A stretch of 64,000 bases of DNA, from the NCBI GenBank assembly GCA_948470475.1, contig OX419337.1, forward strand, positions 24,428,791 through 24,492,790, written 5' to 3'. The position numbers were made by a program, and so were the translations under genes. The notes under the pieces were generated by a model. That model did not search any database. It saw only the letters and a list, made by a program, of their open reading frames with translations, and was not told where the DNA came from. Source of the stretch: Galaxea fascicularis. Lineage: Eukaryota > Cnidaria > Anthozoa > Scleractinia > Euphylliidae. This document shows positions 35,598 through 45,720 of this stretch, one piece after another; the first letter of the stretch is position 1, and each line of letters opens with the position of its first letter.

Positions 35598-37894
35598 CCT
35601 CTGTTAATTTAAAAACTTCTCTTCTTTGTATTCTTGATGCCAGCCTAACAAAATAAAAACACACACCTTTTCCAATAAAGGCCTGTCCTTCTTGTTTAGT
35701 GACATGACCTTAGTCTTGTGAATTTGTGCTTTCTAAGGAATATTGTTATCAATTTTTTATTTTTTATCAAATTCAAGCGTTAAGCTTGTTCTAAACTTTC
35801 AGCATGTGGATAAACCTCACAAAAAGTTTACATTTTCCAACAGTTAAGAGAGTCTGCAAATTATTGTAATGTGGCTGTGAAGGAAAAAGTGGCAGGGGAA
35901 GGAGAGGAGGTCATTAAAAAGAGAGAGGGGCTAAATAGCATTCTCATTCGAAAATGGAGGGCTTCTTGTAGAGTGGGGAACTTAAAAGAAGATTTACTGT
36001 GGCTTAATTTTGACAGAATAATTTGTTCCATGTTATGGTAGCTGCCTTCAATTAAGAGACCTTAAATATGCAAATGTTTCATTCACGAAGTATACTGTCT
36101 CTTTTATTGAGTTTTACCCAAATTTGTACATTTGTTTGAGAGGAACTGATAATAAATACTAATAATTAAGAGGATACTGTAATGTTCTTGACAGCAAGGT
36201 GATACAAAGAATTGAGTCTTACATCTACTATGGGATGGGAGGGTATACATGAACTTCATGAACAACAAATGAGGTAGTGCCAATCATAATGTAGTGTAAT
36301 TGTGGCAATGAACCCCGCTCTTCCTACCCATGAATTTTGTGCTCATGCCTTGATCTTGCAACTGATGAAGGGTTATGAACGTTCAGCAAAGAAACAAGGA
36401 AGGGAATTTAGCTGACTATTTTTCACATTGGAATTTATCTTTACACTTGTCTTCCTAAGCTGAAGGATGAGTATCAGAAATTAAAACTATTTTGAACAAA
36501 ATTAGTTCAGTTAAGTTTTGCACTTTGCATTTTCAAAACATTCCAATAAAGTTTGAGCCCAAACATTACCATAGCAGCCGTGGACAGCTGTTTAATGTCA
36601 GCCATGTTAGGCCTCATCCCACAAGCGTCACATTTCCATTGCTTGTTTTATTCATGTGGATACTTGAGCCTGGGTATCAGCTATGCCTTATGATGAGGCA
36701 TCAAAACAGCTGCACATGGTCGCTAATGCTTGAGCTCAAACTTTATTTGGTAGATTTAAGGGGTAATGCTCGCTACCACATGGCCATAGTGCCTAATGAC
36801 TGGCTTTCAGCTTACCTACAATAGACACATAAATTTGTGAGATATATTCTTGTCACTCTAAGCCGGTAAGCCTTTATGCCACTTCTCACAAGCTTCATAT
36901 TTTCATTGTTTCAAGAGTTGCTTGGCTTGCATGTGATCATGACTCTGAATCAAATAAAAGTAAACCGAAAGGTAACAGAAGAAGAAAAAACCTTATCCAC
37001 GTCAAGTTCTAGAGAGAGCTCTAAGCTTACTTCTAACACAAGTGTTTAGATCAGTTTCCACGTACAATGTAGCTAGCGAAACGTAATGTTCACCTTCATT
37101 GTTTAATTACACCATGCGGAATAAAGAATTCTCTTTTCTATAGACGCCCATAATTTCTAAACGCTTCGTCAATTACAATGAGCAATGCAAGCAAACCATT
37201 TTTCATACGCTACAAGCCCTTGAACGAAGACACAACACCACCTCTGACAACAAAAAGACCTTGTCAAGGTTCGAGAATAGAAATCACCTTGCTGTCTTTG
37301 ACTCTAAGGAAAACATAAAAGACTCATATTTTTTGCACAGTTTCACAAACTTTAGATACATTACTGTTTTAAGCTATGCTAGCCCGAGGGAAAGACATAT
37401 ACCCCAATCAGAGCGATAGATCTGGACTTGAAGTCCTTGTGACAGCTTGTTGTCGGCGATCGTTCAACCTTGAATGCCGGTAATGACAGTAATTTTGTCG
37501 CTTTTACCACCCAAAACGCTTAAGTGTTGTCTTACTTATACATGTACTTACCAGGCAAGTTCTTTGAAACTGACGTTTTCAGAATCCTTTTAATTGAATA
37601 GCAGCACAGTTCAAGAGCTTCAAAACACGATGTCGCACCTTGACAATCGTGACACCAACACAGACGCCAATAAAGCGCGTCGTGACCTTTGATCTAATAG
37701 TTTCCCGCGCTTTCTGGAAGTCACACAACAGAGTACAACGCAAGCACAGCGTTTTTAAAATTTCAAATCCCTTTCACGTTTTCATTTCGTTATTCAGTTC
37801 CATAAATGAAAGTAGAAAATTATGATTCGTGGAGTTTTTGGAGGATATGGGTTTGGTGATTGGTACGTTGTAGTAAGTGCAGATAAAAGAGCAT
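35598..37894. other. Intergenic, possible upstream region of the minus-strand gene
   Basis: No supported gene. The plus-strand frame at 36492-36824 has no recognisable domain. Promoter and 5' UTR exons of the gene at 32694-35597 may lie here, but I cannot place them. Confidence 0.4.
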
Positions 37895-37900
37895 TTTACT

Positions 37901-38104
37901 GAGGGTCCCCTATAACACTTTGCAAAATGCATTCACGTAAAAATATTGAGACTGTTCATGCGTCACCGATAATTCCCAAAATTTGTTCACGTTCACGCAA
38001 AAATCAAATATGGGCAATCACGAATAAATAAATAAACCTAAATCACGTTTCACGAGAAAAAAAAATCCCAATCACGTTTCACGAAAAAAGTATAGGGGAC
38101 CCTC
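37901..38104. mobile_element. 204-bp MITE with 14-bp terminal inverted repeats
   Basis: The ends are GAGGGTCCCCTATA and its reverse complement TATAGGGGACCCTC. TTTACT is present directly on both sides (37895-37900 and 38105-38110), a likely 6-bp target-site duplication. Internally AATCACGTTTCACGA occurs twice. It has no coding capacity. Confidence 0.85.
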
Positions 38105-38110
38105 TTTACT

Positions 38111-38725
38111 GTGCACGTCCTGCTGTGTGTTAATTTTTAGTTATTTAGAAAAAATACCGATCCTTCGAAAGATTTCAATGGAATTGAATGCTGCTCTAAA
38201 CCTTTCTCAGAGCTGATGGTCTTTGTCGTTTGAAAACACTCAGCAATGAAAATAGGAGAATCGACGTGAGACTTCCCTGATCCATAAAAACGAAATCACT
38301 TGAACCTTTAATAGGTACAAATAAACCTCTGTTTCTCTGGAATTGGCTAATACGTATTTCACTCCATCTCATTTCCCTCTTTGTTCTATGTTCTCATATA
38401 AATGTACCATATAAATCGCAATTCTTTCTTAATAAACTTGATTTTGGTTGGTATTGAGCAGCCGAAATATTCTAACTCGACGCCTTTCCACGTTGTTTGA
38501 CCAGTCTTTGCACTAGTCTTCGGACAATTGCTTATGCTGTCAAAGGGAAATATTTAACTTCACGTATGTATTGAAATTGTTTAGTAGGACCTAGTAGTTT
38601 GTAGGAATTGAAAGAAGCACTGTCATGTTATTTCGGTCCGCTGTAAGTTGCTGGGTGTGGCATTGATTGTTCGAAGGGAAGAGCGGGGCTAATGACAGCT
38701 AACTGAAGATGCAAGGTAATCCGAG
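38111..38725. other. Intergenic, nothing recognised
   Basis: No gene, repeat or signal that I can support. Confidence 0.4.
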
Positions 38726-38727
38726 AC

Positions 38728-38950
38728 AATCGTGGATTCTAGATTCCAAGCCGTGGATTTCGGATTCCAGGTACTGGATTCCGTATTTCAATCAGCCCGA
38801 TTTGGAGTGAATTTTCAGCAACTTGGATTCTGGATTCCAATCTTTGTTGGGATTCCGGATTTCGAGAGTTGGATTCCAGATTCCAGAGCCCAGGATTCCG
38901 GATTCCACAAGCGAAAATTTCTTGGATTCCAGAATCCGGATTACTTTACA
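38728..38950. repeat. Degenerate short tandem repeat of GGATTCC words
   Basis: GGATTCC and variants (GGATTCTAGATTCC, GGATTTCGGATTCC, GGATTCCAGATTCC) recur about fifteen times. The overlapping Phe/Asp/Ser-rich frames follow from the repeat. Confidence 0.8.
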
Positions 38951-39154
38951 TGGGGCGACCTCTTACATATTAACAAATAATTCACTTAGTTCTTGGCAAT
39001 TATACTGGTGTAGGAGAAACTAATCCATCATAGGATTGGTTCAATGTCTTGTGACGGAAAGTTTTACTGAATAACTGATCGGCATGTTGCTGTTTGACAG
39101 GTCCATCCAAGCATCATAACCACCATTAAATTGCTCTTTTTACTCTCTTTAGCA

Positions 39155-39440
39155 ATCACGTGATTAAACAGAAACAAACTTGCTGGAGTACAGCTCATGG
39201 TAGTCTCTTTCGCAGACGCTCTTCTGCTTGTCAAAACTGAAAGATTGCGTGAGGAGCCAAAAGAGCGTGATCTGCGAAGGAGACTAAGCTCATGGCGGTC
39301 AGCTAGACATTTTCTTCGTTAGCACTTATAAGTTTCGATTTCATTTGCTGCGAAGTTCTCAGGGTTTTTTAAGTTGCGAAGATACAACACTGATCCAGTC
39401 AATAGTGACTGCGTTTAAACAATAAGTATAACATGAAAAT
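39155..39440. repeat. Local duplicate, copy 1 (pairs with 40210-40400)
   Basis: AATCACGTGATTAAACAGA, then CAGCTCATGG, TTCGTTAGCA and GAAGTTCTCAG occur in the same order at 40220-40400. This copy carries the small element at 39201-39286; the other does not. Confidence 0.7.
39201..39286. mobile_element. 86-bp MITE with TAGTCTC terminal inverted repeats
   Basis: The left end TAGTCTCTTTCGCAGACGCT pairs with the reverse complement of the right end (TAGTCTCCTTCGCAGA). AGCTCATGG flanks it on both sides (39192-39200 and 39287-39295), an 8- or 9-bp target-site duplication. The paralogous site near 40250 has one copy (AGCTCACGG) and no insertion. The same TIR word also occurs inside all three copies of the 2.2 kb element. 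Confidence 0.85.
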
Positions 39441-41244
39441 ACCTGACTTTGGTAAACCATTCCATATAAGGGTATCTTTATTTTGTTTTGACTTAGTCAG
39501 TCATGTGTGACGCCTTCAAACAGTGAAAGAGACAGTTGCCTGGAGCAAATAATGATGATGTGGGGAATTTCTTAGTTGGCCAAACTCCAAGTGATACTGA
39601 AGACTCACAATTTGAATAATACAAAATAACCAGGTTTATTGTTCGGAACTCGCTCAAGAAAAAACAACAATAGGCAGTATTATTTACTCACGCGTACGTG
39701 TTCCGGAAAAACGATCTTTATCACATGATTCGAAATTTGAGAGATTAAAACAATTCGATCACCTAGCAACAAATCAGAATTAACGTCACAAGTTCAGTTC
39801 ATTGGCGTGACGTAGTCACGCTGTCACAGAACGTTCTCCACAATGAAATTAAATACAAGCACATTATCATTTTGACTAGCTAGAAAGTTGAAACATGGCG
39901 CCAGACCAGTAGCCGATCAGTTTTAGCAGCTTGGATGAAGTTTTACATCAACTGCTAGCCATGTAGAGTAGTAGAGCTTCGTAGCGTATCTGGCTCAGCA
40001 GGCACACCTTACATCAAGGAAGAGCACCTTATTTTATGCTTTCATTGAGCATACATCCGTTAGTTCTTAGCTACTATATTGATCACACCTCGTTAGTGTA
40101 AGGGTAAACACCACAGGTTTCAGAATCACTGAATGCCTCAATGAATGCTGTCACGTGCCAGAAAGTAATACAGTGCTATGAAGCACCACGTGTAATGTTA
40201 TTTTCACTCCCGTCAGGAATCACGTGATTAAACAGACATAACCGAAAGTGCAGCTCACGGGTCAGCTTGACTCTTGGAATTTGCTTCGTTAGCATTCAGT
40301 TTCGATATCGTCTGCTGCAAAGTTCTCAGAGTTTTGTAACTTACAAGGAGTGCTACAAAGCTAAACCAGTCAAGTGATTGACCTACAGTTTGCACAAGTA
40401 AGTGACCGATATCGTTTGATCAGAAGTCTGATAAACTGAAGTGAACGGCAATGAAAGTTATGATGAAGGTGTGGGATGCGAGCTGCATATATAGCTGGAT
40501 TTTAACACTGCAAGACAACATTAAAATGTCAAATGTAACATTGTAAAATAAGTCATGTGGAAAATTTAGAATTGGGTGACTAGATTTACACCATTTGTTT
40601 AATGAAGTGTTTAGTACCGGCGATTGCTTCAAAATCACCAACAATTTATTTCTTCCCATACTGTCATGACAGCACTTCATGACTAACAGATAACCAAATG
40701 ACGTTCGTTAGTCATCATTTAGGCCCCTTTAAACGGTTTCAACATTTGAGCAACATTCGTTCAACAAACGTCAAACGCATCTTTAGGTGAATTTTGAATG
40801 TAAAAACACTGTGCTATTCGGAGCCAGCTAATCAAACGGAGCCAAAACTCAGCCAAGTGACTGCGAGCAATGAAAGGACTCAGGCCACATGAAGGCGGAA
40901 ACTTCATCCTTTAGTGGTTTGCTACTTATTTACTAAGTTATGTGTGAAAGTAAAAGAGACGCTAGTGTCGTGAAAGTTCAGTCGCACTATGTGACTCTAT
41001 GCCCTATTTCGAATCGCGTGATCTTAGGATTAAAAGAAATCGGAAGTACAAGGGCCGACAGATCATAAAAAATAGTTCGATGTTTATCAGTTATCAAGCA
41101 AAACAAATAGGTTTATGTTTCCGACAGTGATCGTGTTACTGTATGTGACATTCCGTAGTCAGAGCATATGGCTCTAATCGGTTGTGTGCCAATCAGATAT
41201 TAGTTTTCGCTCTGCTTTAGGGAGTGCCTCGCGACGGTTTTACA
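39441..41244. other. Intergenic, duplicate copy 2 and otherwise nothing recognised
   Basis: Contains the empty-site duplicate (40210-40400). The minus-strand frame at 40420-40680 has no recognisable content. Confidence 0.45.
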
Positions 41245-42159
41245 GCGGGGATTATATTGGCGTGAACACCTAAAATATGTCTGGAATGTTTGTGTTGTAA
41301 CCAATCACAGGCGAGATCTTCACACCACAGAAACCACAGGCAGAGAACGGTTTCCCATTTGGACTGAAATTATTTTCGCTTTGTTTAATGATACAAGCTG
41401 TCTTATTAGGAATTTAGAACACCGCTGTTCCTCAAGATCAGTGCTGAGGACCGCATCTAGAACATCGTTCGATTTTAGAAAGGAAAATTTTAGAAGCCAA
41501 CGCGACGCGACGACGACCAGCTTTCCATGTAACAACGTATCACATGAAGACAATAAAAAAATGAACAATCGTGATGTCTTCATTCCTGATAGCATAATCC
41601 TTGCTAATATTATTTTGTAGAACAAGGGGATTGGATTTATGTGACCTAACGATTGAACCTTCGAACTACTTTGCGGCAGAAGTTCCTTGATCGCAAGATC
41701 GCAAACTTCAACATTTATGGAATGATTGGCCCGATTTATACTAGAGACGGATGATCCGTCTCTAGTATAAATCAGGCCATTGACACATCGCACAAAGTAA
41801 ACAGCCCAATTTTCGGTATTCCTTCCAAAATATAATTTTGCTTTTTCTCTGAGGCATAATTTATGCATTTGATATCTGGGGGATTACATGCTATAGGAAG
41901 CTAGTTATGAGGGGATTTACCCGAGAAGATTTCAAGTCCCGTTTGGATGCGATCAGGCGTAACTACCGATTTCCATCGTTACAAAAAGTTTGTACAAATA
42001 GGAAGGAAAACCAACTGTTTACTTGTAAAAAGACTGAACGTTATAGGAAACCATTCGTTGCCTGTGGTTTCTGTGGTGTGAAGATCTCGCCTGTGATTGA
42101 TTACAACACAATAAACATTCCAGACACATTTTAGGTGTTCACGCCAATGTAATCACCGC
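41245..42159. mobile_element. Foldback element, about 915 bp, with arms of about 120 bp and a long central palindrome
   Basis: The left arm (from GCGGGGATTATATTGGCGTG) is repeated in inverted orientation at the right end (to about 42159), including GGCGAGATCTTCACACCACA and AGAAACCACAGGCA. At 41737-41782 lies a palindrome with a 20-bp perfect core stem (GATTTATACTAGAGACGGAT and its complement around one central base), extended by TGGCC/GGCCA. A 182-codon minus-strand frame (41320-41868) runs through arm and palindrome; I recognise no protein in it. Confidence 0.7.
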
Positions 42160-42173
42160 ACTCGTACAAGGAG

Positions 42174-42189
42174 AGAGAGAGAGAGAGAA
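42174..42189. repeat. (GA)n microsatellite
   Basis: A short run of GA dinucleotides just outside the right arm of the foldback element. Confidence 0.7.
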
Positions 42190-42373
42190 CAATAAACTTG
42201 GGAAGTTTGCGAAGAACGGCCTGGTCATTTTGGCGTTCGCAAAACTAGAAACACTAAATGAAAGATAGTGTAAGTAAAATATCAGTTTGATGGCCTGATC
42301 ACGCCAAATTTAACCACTGGCTGTTGTTTGAACAGCCTAAATACGACGTTTTCCATGGGTCTATTAGGCCCAG

Positions 42374-42444
42374 TTCAAACGTCGAACTTTTCATGCGCCG
42401 AATGAAATCATTTGATTCGGCACATGAGAAGTTCGACGTTTGAA
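42374..42444. repeat. Hairpin with 30-bp arms
   Basis: TTCAAACGTCGAACTTTTCA and following bases (42374-42403) pair with the inverted copy at 42414-42444, about 28 of 30 positions, with a 10-nt loop. Probably the core of a small inverted-repeat element. Confidence 0.75.
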
Positions 42445-42754
42445 TCAATTAAATTCGACGAATTTGATTTGGGTCGACCCAACTATTAAATTCGACCGGC
42501 TCAGTCGAATGAGCGTCTTCCAAAAGTTGCAAAATTCCATACAAACCCTTACAATTTTTTGGCCTGTCTACCTAATCCATACTAACTCTCTATTTTAGGT
42601 GATATTTGAAGAGCTATCATTTCGCCATTTTCCTCCACTAAATAATACTTCTATTCTTGCTTAAGACTCAAAGTTAGTTCATCTTTCGTTTTTCAAACAA
42701 ACTAAAAACAACCACACTCTATCCCAGTCCCCTCACGTTTCTGCAATGGGCTAT

Positions 42755-43150
42755 TCCCAGTCGCTAGGACAAAATGTATGGCAAAGAGTTATTTCGACCT
42801 CCAAATCAACGATTTTGGAGAGAGATCAACGCTTTTTCGCCACTGTTTTAACATAAATGGATTTGGTAAATGTTGATACGTGGAAAGAATTTCGAGACCA
42901 TTACGCGAGGTCAATTTCACAATTACCTTACGCAAGCAGGGAAGTTTATCGGTAGATTTTGTCATATGTTTGACGATTATTCAAACAAAAACTTACACTT
43001 TCCACGTATCAACAATGCCCAAATCCATTTCTGATAAAACGGTGGCGAAAAAGCGTTGATCCCTCTCCAAAATCGTTGATTTGGACGTCGACAGAACTTT
43101 CCGCCATACATTTTCTTCTAGCAACTGGCAATGTTTGCCCCCTGGCGATC
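42755..43150. repeat. Inverted repeat with arms of about 135 bp
   Basis: Left arm about 42755-42890 and right arm about 42999-43140 match in inverted orientation (for example ATCAACGCTTTTTCGCCAC and TGTTGATACGTGGAAAG), around a 110-bp spacer. Read toward the spacer, both arms code nearly the same peptide (STSKSTILERDQRFFATVL), although the left arm has a stop shortly afterwards. Confidence 0.75.
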
Positions 43151-43854
43151 CCAGAATCCTATGCGCATGAGACAGGGATCCGATTACTGGCAACTCATTC
43201 ATTAAGGGAATAGCAAGACAAATACAAAGTATCTAGGTTGTACTTCACTGAAGCATTTTTGGAAATATGTCCTACGCGTGGCTACTCTGCGCCGAGAGGT
43301 TTTTCTCCGGGTACTCCGGTTTTCCCCTCTCCCCAAAAACCAACACTTCCAAATTCCAATTCGATCCGGATGCAGGACCACCCTGAAAACCACTTCGCGG
43401 TGAGTCGAGCTTCCTGGTAAATATCATTGATTTATTTTATTTAGTTAACTGTACAGTTACAGGAATTTATCCCTGTTATCATGTTGACGAAATGTTTCTT
43501 TGAAAAGATCATTTGACGATACCATAGGAGACTTTCGCTTCTGCTGAGTTTGTTTCGTAAAAGAATGAAATGCATCAGCAGTTTTTTTCAACTTCCTGTT
43601 TGTAGACTCATTCATAGTTAAGCGTGCCGCTCCTTGAAAGCCTCGGTTGACTTATCAAGAAGAAAGCATTGCAACGCGCAATTGTTTTTGTTTTTCGGAA
43701 GTATTCATACGCAACTATTGTTTTCGCAGCCAGTTTGCAGTTAAATCAAACTGTAAAGGCCATTGATAGCAGTTATTTCGCAGGTTCCATGAACTATTCC
43801 CAGCCATATCTTGATCGCGTGCCACATTTTTATTTAACTAATGGATCCTTTTGC
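43151..43854. other. Intergenic, nothing recognised
   Basis: Short open frames on both strands at 43202-43420 and 43669-43959 have no domain or splice support. Confidence 0.4.
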
Positions 43855-43857
43855 CAG

Positions 43858-44051
43858 GCTCGGTCTCCAGTCGTGGGTTTCTCGATGCGCCCGCGATTCT
43901 CCCCACCCGCTATTATATTAATATTTCATGCCCGCAAAATTCTGCGGGCTTGCTTCTGATTGCTCAGTTTTGAATAGCCAAACCCGAGCGCCCAGCCGTG
44001 TTCTGGGGAGAGTCGTGAGCGCATCGAGACACCCACAACTAGAGACCGAGC
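43858..44051. mobile_element. Foldback MITE, about 195 bp, with 47-bp arms
   Basis: The left arm (GCTCGGTCTCCAGTCGTGGG through CTCCCC, 43858-43904) matches the right arm (44005-44051) in inverted orientation at about 40 of 47 positions. TTTTGC lies just outside both ends and may be the target-site duplication. The spacer contains a small CCCGC/GCGGG hairpin. Confidence 0.75.
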
Positions 44052-44076
44052 TCACCTTTTTGCTAGCTGACTAGCA

Positions 44077-44079
<3 letters not shown>

Positions 44080-44128
<49 letters not shown>
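44080..44128. repeat. (AAT)n microsatellite
   Basis: About sixteen uninterrupted ATA/TAA triplets. Confidence 0.9.
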
Positions 44129-44132
<4 letters not shown>

Positions 44133-45720
44133 TATAGCGCTTATAGAAAATACTCTATGCGCTTTTTGTGTGTAGCGTGAACTATTGTCATCTACGTTAC
44201 GATCAAGTGAAACCCACTTTTATCGTTGAACAGTTATTAGCCGGTAGCATCCAACTTTCTGCAAAGCGAAAAAACAAAAATGCGTTGGAGCAGATTCAGA
44301 GCCACCTTTGGTGGCCCTGAATACAAATTTATTTTTAACCTCACAGAAGTTGTATGAGCTAACTAGTTAAATAAAAAACAGGGGTCACCGAGCTTGTTTT
44401 TTTTTTTTAAAGTTATTATCACTTAAAGCATTCACCAATAGCGAAGTTATATAACGGACTACTGGATTAACGTTTTCTCTAACTCAAACTATTATAGGTC
44501 CAGCTTTCACACCAGAAACCTAGGGACAGAGCTGGTACTCATTGCTTGAAAGGCAAAGCAAGGAACTTGTATTAATTATGTTTGTTGGAACGACTAGTCT
44601 GAATCACGCCACAAGTGAAATGCGAGTGAATTATAAACAATTACTGGATGATGTTTTTGTGATATGTATCCAGAATCAAGGTCGAGGTAAGAGTTGATAA
44701 CTTTTCCCGAGACCTTGATTATTCTGGATACCACAAAAACTGAATCTAATAATTGTTTTATTATACATTGAACGAAAACAAAAATGTCGCGACAGTAAAG
44801 ATTCACTTGCAAACCTGAACTCACCGACGGCAAGCCACACAAAGCGCGCAAACTCGACAAGATTATCCTTGGAAATCATGCACTGCGGTCACACATGACA
44901 TGATTACTAGTGACCTTGAGTGTCTTTGACATAATTATTGTATAATCTGCAGGTAGATAATGTGACAAGCGCTGACTTCGAAAATTCACTGTACGCTTTC
45001 GGCCAATCAAAAAAGAGATAGCAAGTTCAATGTACAATACTTTCTCTCGTTTTACAACGACTTCTATAATATTGCAGCACCTTATTATTGCTTTCGTCAA
45101 TACCTTGGGGTTTCAATCTTTTCGTGGCAGTACATTTTATGGCTTGTACTTGTAGCATATTTACGTGCTCAACCAGGGTTTTAAGAAACAATGAGCCCCT
45201 GTAATTTTTTTTTCCAAAATAGCTGGAGCCGGTTTTTCGTTGCTTTAATCGCTCAATCGTCAAGATCTGCGTCATGTCAATTAATCAATTCCCATACTGG
45301 TGCTTCACAAAACAATTTGGTTTTACCAACAGAGTTGACAATGTAAATTGGCCACCGTCTAGGGATCCTAAAAGCTGACCTTTCAAGCGTTAGCCCTCCG
45401 TCAAAAGGAATCCTGAAAGTGCATCTTATGTTTTTATGCAACACAAAAAAAGCCAATTTAAGGATGGGCTATTACATGTGGGGAGGGGTGGGGAGATTTT
45501 CAAAATTTTTTTTTTACCCATTCCTTGCGAAGGAATTTCTTTCTTGCCTTTTTCACTGCACGATTTTTTTTTGGTTCCCCCAACTATGGTCTGTCCCTGA
45601 AGAGTTGAATGAATTCCCCTACATAAAACATGGAAGCAGTAAGTGACTATTCAGGTACATAAAATGTTTTGTCTAAGACTGTATTCGTATCCATACGTTT
45701 CTACTAGAGAAAGTTCGCCA
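44129..45720. other. Upstream region of the HEPN/NB-ARC/TPR gene, one hairpin
   Basis: At about 44650-44735 an imperfect inverted repeat (GTATCCAGAATCAAGGTC against GACCTTGATTATTCTGGATAC) surrounds a 25-nt loop. Minus-strand frames at 44594-45275 are not supported. No convincing TATA element or upstream coding exon was found. Confidence 0.45.

Noticed and set aside
39193..39295. Treating the TAGTCTC unit as a plain hairpin
   Set aside because: Flanking direct duplication and an empty paralogous site show that it is an inserted element.
41320..41868. 182-codon minus-strand gene
   Set aside because: It runs through the element arm and the central palindrome and shows no recognisable domain; kept only as an observation.
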